Positions 1 to 6,674 of a stretch of DNA of 32,533 nucleotides are shown in pieces. The DNA lies in contig CAJBCQ010000213.1 in NCBI GenBank assembly GCA_903951595.1, positions 1 to 32,533 of the forward strand, written 5' to 3'. Position numbers and translations under genes: made by a program. Source of the stretch: an uncultured Hyphomicrobiales bacterium. GTDB lineage: Bacteria > Pseudomonadota > Alphaproteobacteria > Rhizobiales > Aestuariivirgaceae. Numbering within the stretch: position 1 is the first letter of the stretch; each line of letters begins with the position of its first letter. Under the pieces are notes generated by a model. That model did no database searches. It was not told the origin of the DNA and saw only the letters and a list, made by a program, of their open reading frames with translations.

Positions 1-1010
1 TGACCATCCGTCAAGCTCATCACTTCTTCGCCGATGGGATCGCCCACGCCATCATTTTCGGTCAGCACCGTGTAGATCGCGGTCATGGGGCCAGCATTGG
101 TGCGGCCACAGCGTTCGATGAGGCGGGGAAGTTCAGCATATACCGAAGGCGTAAACCCGCGCCGCACGGGCTGTTCACCGGCGGCCAAGCCCACTTCACG
201 CAAGGCGCGGGCAAAGCGGGTGAGGCTGTCGAGCAGCAATAGCACTTTCTGGCCGCGTTCACGGAAATAGGCGGCAAGGGAAACCGCGGTGTGAGCTGCG
301 AGCATGCGCTCCATCGCCGGCCGGTCGGCGGTGGCGACCACGACGACGCAGCGTTCGCGGAAATCGGGCGGGAGCTGTCGGTCCATGAATTCGCGAACTT
401 CGCGACCACGTTCACCGATCAAGCCCAGAATACAGACATCAGCGCGCGAATTGCGGGCCAGCGAGCCTAGAAGTGTTGATTTACCGCCGCCGGGATCGCC
501 AAAAACGCCGATGCGCTGGCCTTCACCGAGCGTCAACATGCCGTCAATCACGCGCACGCCGGTTTCAAAAATGTCGTCAATCAGGGGGCGGTCGAGGGGA
601 TTGGGGGTTTCACACTCCGCCCGCCGCCACAGGGCACCGGAAACCTCCGGCATGGGGCCGTCTATGGGGGTGCCAAGACCATCCAACACACGGCCTAGCA
701 GGAAGTCACCAGCGGCAAACTGGAAAGGCTTTCCGGTGGCGATCACTTCGGTATCCGGCCCCAGGCCATCCACCGTGCCGATGGGGGCGAGAATGGCTTG
801 GCCTTCCACCACGGAAACCGCCTGAGCTTTCAATTCCGCTCCGCTGTGCGGGTTTCGCAGAAGGCAGACTTCGCCTACCGAGATTCCGGAAAGGGAAGTG
901 GCAAGGCGTGTCGCGCTGATTTCGGTGAGCTTGCCAATGCTGCGGCGCAGGGAAGCATTGCCGATGCGGTGCAGCATGCCATCGGTCAGGTGCGAAATGG
1001 CGCGGTTCAT
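1..1010 (-). CDS. sctN: Type III secretion system ATPase SctN, C-terminus cut by window edge
   Basis: This is the cytoplasmic ATPase of a type III secretion system, which separates chaperones from substrates and unfolds them at the export gate. About 336 residues are visible and the C-terminal part lies outside the window. The Walker A loop GDPGGGKSTLL (about residues 170-178) has the PGGGKS form of virulence-type SctN; flagellar FliI has a different loop. The Walker B segment LLLLLDSLTRFARA lies near residues 253-266, and the C-terminal visible part carries the family motif GDPIGEEVMSLTDGH. The start is the ATG at 1010, whose codon overlaps the stop of sctL in an ATGA arrangement, so the two are probably translationally coupled. 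It is the last visible gene of an operon with sctI, J, K and L. Identity as SctN is very secure; the substrates are unknown. Confidence 0.95.
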   Translation of the reverse strand, partial: MNRAISHLTDGMLHRIGNASLRRSIGKLTEISATRLATSLSGISVGEVCLLRNPHSGAELKAQAVSVVEGQAILAPIGTVDGLGPDTEVIATGKPFQFAAGDFLLGRVLDGLGTPIDGPMPEVSGALWRRAECETPNPLDRPLIDDIFETGVRVIDGMLTLGEGQRIGVFGDPGGGKSTLLGSLARNSRADVCILGLIGERGREVREFMDRQLPPDFRERCVVVVATADRPAMERMLAAHTAVSLAAYFRERGQKVLLLLDSLTRFARALREVGLAAGEQPVRRGFTPSVYAELPRLIERCGRTNAGPMTAIYTVLTENDGVGDPIGEEVMSLTDG

Positions 1011-1702
1011 GCGTCCACTTCCTCATCCTTCGGCGGTGGATCAGTTTCAGCTGCAAGTGATTGTTCGGCCTGTAGATATTCGGGTGCCAAATGTTCGCGC
1101 AGAACCTTGAGCTGGCTTTCAAGCCCGACATCAATTTGCGAGCGGCCCGTGTCGAGCACGAGTTGGCCTTTTTCAAGTCGGTTGTCGATTTCAACATTGT
1201 CGATGACGCCGGAAAAACCGAGATCGGATTTCCACAGCGCATAGCGCACATCCGAATAGTCATCGGCAGGCACCTTCACGGTGATGCGGCGGCTTTCGCG
1301 CAATTCGGAAAGCCCGCGCGCCACCACACGGCGCACCAATTCGGCATCATCGAAGCCTTCCAGAATGCGGCGCATGCTGGCAAGCACCAGTTCAGCGATG
1401 GTGGATTGGGAAACCTGCAAATCTTTCTGCGCTTCCTGCGTCATTTCAATGACGCGGCGGGTGACGGCACTGTTGGCGTCGTCGAGGATCGCTGCGGCGC
1501 CTTGCTCGGCATCCACACGCGCGTTGCGGACGATTTTGTTGGCTTCGACTTCGGCGCGCTCACGGGCTTCGCTGATGATTTTACGTGCGTTTTCCTTGGC
1601 TTCGTCTTCGGCTGATTTGACGGGTACGGCGGGCTTCATTGCCGGGTCGGGCTTTGGCTTACGCATCAGGCGGCCCGTGTAAACGGGGGCTGGCTGGGTC
1701 AT
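1007..1702 (-). CDS. sctL: Type III secretion stator protein SctL (HrpE/YscL/FliH-like)
   Basis: SctL is the peripheral stator that links the ATPase SctN to the SctK/SctQ sorting platform on the cytoplasmic side. The 231-residue protein has the usual family length. It has a charged proline-containing N-terminus, then a long alanine/glutamate/arginine-rich helix (about residues 32-100) of the kind that dimerises in FliH/YscL. A C-terminal domain follows with the family-like stretch SQIDVGLESQLKVLREHL. It lies between the sctK-like gene and sctN, 3 bases after one and overlapping the other by 4 bases. Assignment rests on the helical pattern, the C-terminal motif and the position; a flagellar FliH is unlikely because the neighbours are SctJ and an SctN-type ATPase. 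Confidence 0.87.
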   Translation of the reverse strand: MTQPAPVYTGRLMRKPKPDPAMKPAVPVKSAEDEAKENARKIISEARERAEVEANKIVRNARVDAEQGAAAILDDANSAVTRRVIEMTQEAQKDLQVSQSTIAELVLASMRRILEGFDDAELVRRVVARGLSELRESRRITVKVPADDYSDVRYALWKSDLGFSGVIDNVEIDNRLEKGQLVLDTGRSQIDVGLESQLKVLREHLAPEYLQAEQSLAAETDPPPKDEEVDA

Positions 1703-1705
1703 GGA

Positions 1706-2299
1706 TCAGACCTCGCGCGATGTAAAATTGCGGGCTGCAAGTACCAGAATATCGGCGCAGATGGCAGGCGGCAGGGACGCTGCCTCATCGGCAAAGCTCA
1801 GAACGCGCGGTAGTGACATGCGTAAGCGACCGGCCAAGCCCGGTGGCAAGGATTTGAGCCAGCTCAAGACACAGCGCAGGCCTGCGGTTTCGATAAAATC
1901 GCGAAGCTTTCCCGCCTCATAGCCGAAACTGGCTTCGGCGGGCGCAAATTCGCGCAGCTTGAGGGCAAAGATCAGATCCTTGCGGTCGATCTGGCCGAGC
2001 ACAGGGGTGACTGCATCGCGCGTCACCATGCGGGCCAGAAAGCGTGCATTCCACACAAGCCCTGTCAGCGTAACGAGACGGGCGGAATCTTGCGAAAACG
2101 CGGCAAGGATTTGGCGAGAGGCGGCATTGAGCCCATGGGTTTCGGCATCTGGCAAGCCTTGTTCGGCGGCAAGGCGAGCGGCAACGCGCACGCGCATGCG
2201 GGCATCATTGGCGAAGCTTTCGCGCAAGCGCGGCTGGCGGATGCGAGCTGCCGCATCGCTCAGCCAATCTGCATGCAGAGCCACCGCAAGGTCGTTCAT
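1706..2299 (-). CDS. sctK: Probable type III secretion sorting-platform protein SctK (NolU-like)
   Basis: SctK connects the inner-membrane ring (SctD) to the SctQ/SctL/SctN cytoplasmic complex. The family is poorly conserved and I see no diagnostic motif in these 197 residues. The protein is largely helical, rich in alanine and arginine, and has no signal peptide or membrane segment. The call therefore rests mainly on position: it sits between sctJ (4-base overlap at 2296-2299) and sctL (3-base gap). This is exactly where nolU lies between rhcJ and nolV in rhizobial systems. An unrelated accessory cytoplasmic protein of the operon is the alternative. Confidence 0.68.
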   Translation of the reverse strand: MNDLAVALHADWLSDAAARIRQPRLRESFANDARMRVRVAARLAAEQGLPDAETHGLNAASRQILAAFSQDSARLVTLTGLVWNARFLARMVTRDAVTPVLGQIDRKDLIFALKLREFAPAEASFGYEAGKLRDFIETAGLRCVLSWLKSLPPGLAGRLRMSLPRVLSFADEAASLPPAICADILVLAARNFTSREV

Positions 2300-3036
2300 G
2301 AGGGCTGTCTCATACGTTTGAAGCCACCGGGTACCACGGCCTTCTTGCCACGCATGAGCAGAAGCAACAGCAAACCAGCAAGGCCAAGTGCAGCAGCGGC
2401 ATAAAGCGGCAACACACTGGTGCCGCGCGGTGCGACGAGTGGCACATCCAGTAGGTTTGCCGGGAAAATAGCCACGGTCACATCTTCATATTGAAGATTG
2501 TCCACGCTGTTCATCACGAGGCTTTTGATTACCGGCACATAGGTTTTCACATTTGCGTCGGGGCGTTCATAAAGGAACACAGAAGCGCGCGGGCGCGGCT
2601 TGGTGCGCTCGAAGGGCTGGCTTTCAGGCAGGGTCACATGAACACGCGCGGAGATGACGCCGGCAATCTGGCTCAGGCTCTGGGCGATTTCCTCGTTCAG
2701 CGCATACATGAAACGGGCGCGTTCTTCGAAAGGTGTCGCCACCATCTTCTCACCATTAAAGGTGACACCAAGCCCGTTGAAGGTCTTGCGCGGCAGGCCT
2801 TGCGCGTTGAGCGCAGCCATTGCTTCGGTAAAATCAGAGCTGTTGACCGACAGCGCAAAGCCGGCCTTGGAGGATGAACGCTCCACCTCGATGCCACGGC
2901 TTTGCAGCACCATGGCCATTTCGTTGATCTCTTTTTCGGCAAGCCCGGAATAAAGCTCGGACTTGCACCCGGTCAGCATCAGAAGGGCCGCCAGACACAG
3001 GGCGGAAACACGCGGCCGCATTGCACGCAGATTCAT
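2296..3036 (-). CDS. sctJ: Type III secretion inner-membrane ring lipoprotein SctJ
   Basis: SctJ (YscJ/PrgK/RhcJ family) forms the periplasmic inner ring of the injectisome base. The 246-residue protein has a lipoprotein signal with lipobox LTGC (lipidated Cys24). The ring-building domain begins at ELYSGLAEKEINEMAMVL, and the family signature EERARFMYALNEEIAQSL is near residues 104-121. The motif GVISARVHVTLPES follows at about 126-139. A C-terminal membrane helix (about residues 209-229) precedes a basic tail, as in other SctJ proteins. The start is the ATG at 3036, preceded by AGGTGG. It lies 50 bases after sctI and overlaps sctK by 4 bases. Confidence 0.96.
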   Translation of the reverse strand: MNLRAMRPRVSALCLAALLMLTGCKSELYSGLAEKEINEMAMVLQSRGIEVERSSSKAGFALSVNSSDFTEAMAALNAQGLPRKTFNGLGVTFNGEKMVATPFEERARFMYALNEEIAQSLSQIAGVISARVHVTLPESQPFERTKPRPRASVFLYERPDANVKTYVPVIKSLVMNSVDNLQYEDVTVAIFPANLLDVPLVAPRGTSVLPLYAAAALGLAGLLLLLLMRGKKAVVPGGFKRMRQPS

Positions 3037-3086
3037 GAGACCACCTGACTTGAAAAACGTGAAAACACGGACGAAGCAGAGTGGCG

Positions 3087-3452
3087 TTAGCTCTGGCGGG
3101 TCAGCGTTCGGGCGGTGTCCTGAATACCATCCAGAATTTTATGCAGCGCCATGGAAGCCACTGAGCGCGTATCGGCCTGAACCTTCAATTCGCGCGCCAT
3201 CTCAACGAGGTTTTCCTGCGTCAGGGACTGGCCGGAATATTGCTCCCACGGGGACGGCAACTGTCCGCCCGCATTGCCGCCTTTGCCGTAATTGGCAAGG
3301 CCTGCCCACGGGTTTTGCTCCACCGTCGGCTGGAGGTTGGTCAAGATTTCGTCGAACATGCCCGCAGCTGAAGCCTGGCCGGCCGAGCCTGCCGCCGGCG
3401 TCTGGGCCGGAAGAATGCTCGTCAACGCTGCTGCGCTCACTGTCATGGTCAT
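3087..3452 (-). CDS. sctI: Probable type III secretion inner-rod protein SctI (NolB/YscI-like)
   Basis: SctI forms the inner rod/adapter at the base of the needle and is itself secreted. The 121-residue protein has a flexible N-terminus rich in Ala, Gly, Pro and Gln (about residues 5-35). An amphipathic C-terminal half contains LVEMARELKVQADTRSVASM and ends in a helix, which is the usual layout of SctI and NolB. No membrane segment or cleavable signal is seen. It is the first gene of the visible operon, ahead of sctJ, matching nolB-rhcJ in rhizobia. The ATG at 3452 has GAGGA seven bases upstream; an ATG two codons in is possible. Sequence conservation in this family is low, so the name depends partly on position. 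Confidence 0.68.
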   Translation of the reverse strand: MTMTVSAAALTSILPAQTPAAGSAGQASAAGMFDEILTNLQPTVEQNPWAGLANYGKGGNAGGQLPSPWEQYSGQSLTQENLVEMARELKVQADTRSVASMALHKILDGIQDTARTLTRQS

Positions 3453-3461
3453 GGTTTCATC

Positions 3462-3517
3462 CTCGGTCGTTTGGCGCGCTCAACCTTTTAGCGCAAGTGC
3501 CATGTTTAACGACCGAG
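3462..3517 (-). promoter_or_regulatory. Long hairpin covering the sctI ribosome binding site
   Basis: Read on the minus strand, CTCGGTCGTT (3517-3508) pairs perfectly with AACGACCGAG (3471-3462). Inside it TGGC (3502-3499) pairs with GCCA (3475-3472), and GCGCT (3494-3490) pairs with AGCGC (3480-3476). The loop is 9 bases, AAAAGGTTG. The 3' side is continuous; the 5' side has two bulges, AAACA and ACTT. The sctI Shine-Dalgarno GAGGA occupies 3464-3460, so its first three bases lie in the stem. The pairing is seen directly; a role in holding back translation of the secretion operon is inference. The rest of the 3453-3582 gap holds a TATACT at about 3518-3523 but no -35 box at a suitable distance. 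Confidence 0.55.
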
Positions 3518-3582
3518 AGTATACAATGGGTAAAGACCCTATGCGAGGAATGCCCTTTATTTACGCTAACAAAACGTGAATT

Positions 3583-4701
3583 TCACAGCTTGGCTGGGCG
3601 CGGCACGGGAAGGGGAATAACGGGCTTGGTTAACGGCTCGTCGGCCTCCTCTGACTCCTCCGACTCCTCCGCTTCCTCCGCCAGCCGCTTTTCCAGCGCG
3701 CGCCATTCCTTCACATTTGCGTTGTGGTCATCGAGCGTTTTGGAGAAGGCGTGACCACCGGTGCCGTCTGCCACAAAATAGAGATCTTCGGTTACCGCCG
3801 GATTGAGAACGGCAGCAATCGAGTCACGGCCCGGATTGGCAATGGGGCCGGGCGGCAGGCCCTTGATGCGATAGGTGTTGTAGGGCGTCTCTTGGCGCAG
3901 GTCGGCTTTGCTGATCGTGCGGTCAAGCCTGCCCTTGCCTGCGACAATGCCATAGATCACGGTCGGGTCGGATTGCAGGCGCATGCCAAGGCGCAGGCGG
4001 TTGATGAACACAGCCGCCACTTGCGGGCGCTCAGCAGGAACGCTCGTTTCCTTTTCCACGATGGAAGCGAGAATGATGGCTTCTTGCGGGGTCTGGATGG
4101 GAAGGTCTGCGGCGCGCTTCGGCCATAGCTCGGCGATGAGGTCTTTTTGCGCCTTCGTCATGTTGTCGATGAGCTGCTGGCGGTCAAAGCCGCGGCGGAA
4201 AGTGTGGGTGTCGGGAAGCAGCGTGCCCTCGGCGGGCACTTCAACAGCACTGCCGCCCAGCGCATTATTGGCATTGATGCGTTCCACGGCCATCTGGCTT
4301 GTCCAGCCTTCGGGGATGGTGAGGCGGAAGGTGTATTCCTTGCCCTGAACGATGATGTCCATGAGCATTGCCATGCTGGCACCTGCGGGGGCCAGATATT
4401 CACCAGCCTTGATGCGGCGGAAATCGCGGGTGACATAAGCGGCGACGGTGAAAATATCGGCGCTGCGGATGATGCCCTGCGCGGCCAGCATTTTTGCCAC
4501 TGCTCGCGCATTCATGCCGCGTTCGACAGTAAACACCTGTTCGGTGGCAAGTGGGCCTTCGGCCTCATATTGCTGCTTGCCGTAAAATGCCGCCCCCGCC
4601 GCGATGAGCAGCAGGAGCAAAAGCCACAGCATCACACGCATGAACTTGCCGCGTTTGCGGCGCGGTTCAGGCACGCGCATGCGGTCTCTGGAACCGAACA
4701 T
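3583..4701 (-). CDS. mltG: Endolytic peptidoglycan transglycosylase MltG
   Basis: MltG cleaves nascent glycan strands within the chain at the inner membrane and so sets glycan length. Counting from the ATG at 4701 the protein has 372 residues. It has a basic cytoplasmic N-terminus, one membrane helix (about residues 22-40), a LysM-like region, and the catalytic domain with ASIVEKETS, where Glu216 is the expected catalytic residue. The family motifs SDPTVIYG, YNTYRIKGLPPGPIANPG and FVADGTGGHAFSKT follow. An acidic tail of Glu/Ser repeats is encoded by a 9-base DNA repeat. An in-frame GTG at 4716 is an alternative start. It follows fabF by some 40 bases, its usual place in this cluster. Confidence 0.95.
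   Translation of the reverse strand: MFGSRDRMRVPEPRRKRGKFMRVMLWLLLLLLIAAGAAFYGKQQYEAEGPLATEQVFTVERGMNARAVAKMLAAQGIIRSADIFTVAAYVTRDFRRIKAGEYLAPAGASMAMLMDIIVQGKEYTFRLTIPEGWTSQMAVERINANNALGGSAVEVPAEGTLLPDTHTFRRGFDRQQLIDNMTKAQKDLIAELWPKRAADLPIQTPQEAIILASIVEKETSVPAERPQVAAVFINRLRLGMRLQSDPTVIYGIVAGKGRLDRTISKADLRQETPYNTYRIKGLPPGPIANPGRDSIAAVLNPAVTEDLYFVADGTGGHAFSKTLDDHNANVKEWRALEKRLAEEAEESEESEEADEPLTKPVIPLPVPRPAKL
3647..3682. repeat. Four 9-base repeats encoding the acidic tail of MltG
   Basis: On the plus strand four consecutive 9-base units follow TCCTCYGMY: TCCTCTGAC, TCCTCCGAC, TCCTCCGCT and TCCTCCGCC. On the coding strand they give Glu/Ser/Ala triplets, part of the run EEAEESEESEEADE. Because the unit is a multiple of three, gain or loss of copies would lengthen or shorten the tail without a frameshift. 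Confidence 0.7.
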
Positions 4702-4741
4702 AGTCAATCGTTCCACCTAGCCGCCCGGAAAGCACGTCTCA

Positions 4742-6007
4742 TCACGCAACATATCTGCGGAAGACGAGCGAAGCATTCGTGCCACCAAAACCAAAGGAAT
4801 TCGACAAAACTGTGTTGATTTCCTTTTTCTTAGGCGTGTGCGGCACAAGGTCGATCTGGGTTTCGACAGACGGGTTGTCCAGATTGATCGTGGGCGGGCA
4901 AATCTGATCGCGGATGGCCAGCACCGAGAAAACCGCTTCCACGGCACCCGCTGCCCCGAGAAGATGGCCGACGGATGATTTGGTGGAGGACATGGCAAGC
5001 CCTGCCCCGCGATTGCCCATCAGCCTTTCCACGGCGCGCAGTTCAATCTCGTCACCCATTGGGGTGGAAGTGCCATGGGCGTTCACATAGTCGATCTCGT
5101 GGGCCTGAAGGCCAGCCCGCTTCAACGCGGCCTGCATGCAGCGGAAAGCGCCGTCGCCTTCGGGTGATGGGGCGGTGATGTGGTAGGCATCGCCCGACAA
5201 GCCATAGCCGATGATTTCGGCGTAAATCTTAGCCCCGCGCGCCTTGGCGTGTTCCAGTTCTTCGAGAATGACGACGCCGGCGCCTTCGCCCATCACGAAG
5301 CCGTCGCGGGCGGAGTCATAGGGCCGTGAGGCGCGGGTGGGATCGTCATTGTAGCCGGTGGAAAGGGCTTTGCAGGCAATGAAGCCCGCCATGCCAACCC
5401 GGCAAATGGCGCTTTCGGCACCGCCAGCAATCATCACATCCGCATCATCCATCATGATGAGGCGGGCAGCGTCACCAATGGCATGGGTGCCGGTGGCGCA
5501 GGCGGTGACGACGGCGTGGTTGGGGCCACGGGCCTTGTGTTCAATGGAGATGATGCCGCCAGCCAGATTGATGAGGCTGCCGGGGATGAAGAAGGGGCTG
5601 ACGCGGCGCGGGCCCTTTTCCTGCAATAAAAGGGTGGTTTCCTCGATGCCTTCAAGCCCACCAATGCCAGAGCCGACGAGCACGCCCGTGCGGCACTGCT
5701 GTTCGTCCGTTTCGGCCTTCCAGCCAGAATCAGCCATGGCCTGCTTGGCAGCGGCGAAAGCGTAGAGGATGAATTCGTCGTAACGGCGCTGGTCCTTCGG
5801 TTCCATGAACTGATCACAGTTGAAGGTGCCGTTGGTGCCATCGCCGCGCCTGACCTCGCAGGCGATGCGGCAGGCGAGGTCTGCGGCTTCGAATTTGGTG
5901 ATGGGGCCAGCGGCACTCTCGCCTTTGAGAAGGCGCGACCATGTTTCTTCCACGCCTGTCGCAAGCGGTGAAACCAGACCCAACCCCGTAATAACTACCC
6001 TGCGCAT
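4742..6007 (-). CDS. fabF: Beta-ketoacyl-ACP synthase II
   Basis: FabF condenses malonyl-ACP with a growing acyl-ACP in type II fatty-acid synthesis. The 421-residue protein has full family length. The catalytic Cys170 lies in VVTACATGTHAIGDA, His311 in NAHGTSTPMGD and His348 in SSVGHLLGAAGAVE, giving the Cys-His-His triad of KAS II enzymes. The C-terminal NSFGFGGTNASLVF motif is intact. It lies downstream of acpP, its acyl carrier partner, across a 163-base gap holding several hairpins, and about 40 bases upstream of mltG. The start at 6007 gives the normal N-terminus MRRVVITGLGLVSP. Confidence 0.98.
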   Translation of the reverse strand: MRRVVITGLGLVSPLATGVEETWSRLLKGESAAGPITKFEAADLACRIACEVRRGDGTNGTFNCDQFMEPKDQRRYDEFILYAFAAAKQAMADSGWKAETDEQQCRTGVLVGSGIGGLEGIEETTLLLQEKGPRRVSPFFIPGSLINLAGGIISIEHKARGPNHAVVTACATGTHAIGDAARLIMMDDADVMIAGGAESAICRVGMAGFIACKALSTGYNDDPTRASRPYDSARDGFVMGEGAGVVILEELEHAKARGAKIYAEIIGYGLSGDAYHITAPSPEGDGAFRCMQAALKRAGLQAHEIDYVNAHGTSTPMGDEIELRAVERLMGNRGAGLAMSSTKSSVGHLLGAAGAVEAVFSVLAIRDQICPPTINLDNPSVETQIDLVPHTPKKKEINTVLSNSFGFGGTNASLVFRRYVA

Positions 6008-6092
6008 AACCGTCTCCTGCGGTGCCGAAACCAGCCCGGGAGCGAAATGCTCGCCTTGGGGCGGGCTTGGCCAGTGAAACTGAAAACGCGGC

Positions 6093-6176
6093 GGCAGGCT
6101 GATAGACCTGCCTCCGCGCTCTGCGAAGCCTTCAATTCCGCCTAGAATTGGCGGAATACGCTGTCTGAAATCAGAC
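6093..6176 (-). promoter_or_regulatory. Three hairpins between acpP and fabF
   Basis: The 163-base gap contains three inverted repeats. GTCTGA/TCAGAC (6163-6168 and 6171-6176) overlaps the acpP stop codon. ATTCCGCC/GGCGGAAT (6135-6142 and 6150-6157, 7-base loop) is perfect. GGCAGG/CCTGCC (6093-6098 and 6107-6112, 8-base loop) is also perfect. None is followed by a T run on the minus strand, so they are not standard terminators. Processing, mRNA-end protection or partial attenuation between acpP and fabF would fit, since acyl carrier protein is needed in much larger amount than FabF. This is inference. Confidence 0.5.
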
Positions 6177-6407
6177 GGCAGTCTTTTCGATGAACTTCAC
6201 CGCATCGCCAACGGTCTGGATGGTTTCCGCAGCGTCATCGGGAATTTCAATGCCGAATTCTTCTTCAAAGGCCATGACCAGCTCGACGGTGTCGAGGCTG
6301 TCTGCGCCCAGGTCATCGATGAAGCTTGCCTCGATCGTCACCTTTTCGGCATCCACACCGAGATGCTCGATCACGATCTTCTTCACCCGCTCTGCAACGT
6401 TGCTCAT
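6171..6407 (-). CDS. acpP: Acyl carrier protein
   Basis: AcpP carries growing acyl chains as thioesters on a 4'-phosphopantetheine arm in the cytoplasm. The 78-residue acidic protein has the classic site [11 protein letters not shown] with Ser37 as the attachment residue, followed by helix II residues [16 protein letters not shown]. Length and sequence are those of the primary housekeeping ACP. AGGA stands about 10 bases before the ATG at 6407. In most related genomes fabG lies directly upstream; here an RTX gene separates them, so acpP probably has its own promoter in the 267-base gap before it. Confidence 0.98.
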   Translation of the reverse strand: MSNVAERVKKIVIEHLGVDAEKVTIEASFIDDLGADSLDTVELVMAFEEEFGIEIPDDAAETIQTVGDAVKFIEKTAV

Positions 6408-6674
6408 CGTTTGTACGTCCTTGGTTTGTTAAGTCCGCCTGGGCGGCGGTATGACGATATAGCCCCGGCCCCCTGACCTGAAGCTTCCCCGAAAGGGTCT
6501 CCCCCCACTGGGTCGGCGGCTTCCTAACACAGTCAGCCGTTTCCTACAAAGAGGCAATCTACGGATGAGCAAGAAGGCAAGCAAGGGTTTCCGCGCGCCA
6601 ACCCCCAGCGCAATGAACTGGGGCGGAAATATATGATTTACTTAGTAAAAAGACGAAATTGACGCAGCAAAACC
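6408..6674 (-). promoter_or_regulatory. acpP upstream region: candidate promoter and dyads after the RTX gene
   Basis: This 267-base gap holds no gene that I can support. On the minus strand TTGCTT (6584-6579) and TAGATT (6561-6556) are 17 bases apart, a weak match to a sigma-70 promoter that would give a leader of roughly 140 bases. Near the acpP start, CCGCC/GGCGG (6435-6439 and 6445-6449) can form a small stem. Just after the RTX stop are a 13-base dyad TTTACTTAGTAAA (6637-6649) and a CCCCAG/CTGGGG stem (6603-6608 and 6618-6623). Neither is followed by a T run, so termination after the RTX gene is uncertain. Confidence 0.3.

Noticed and set aside
1-1702. Flagellar export proteins FliI and FliH instead of SctN and SctL
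   Set aside because: The Walker A loop has the PGGGKS form of SctN, and the neighbours include an SctJ lipoprotein with C-terminal membrane helix.
3518-3523. TATACT as a -10 box for the secretion operon
   Set aside because: No acceptable -35 sequence is found 16-18 bases upstream; kept only as a note.
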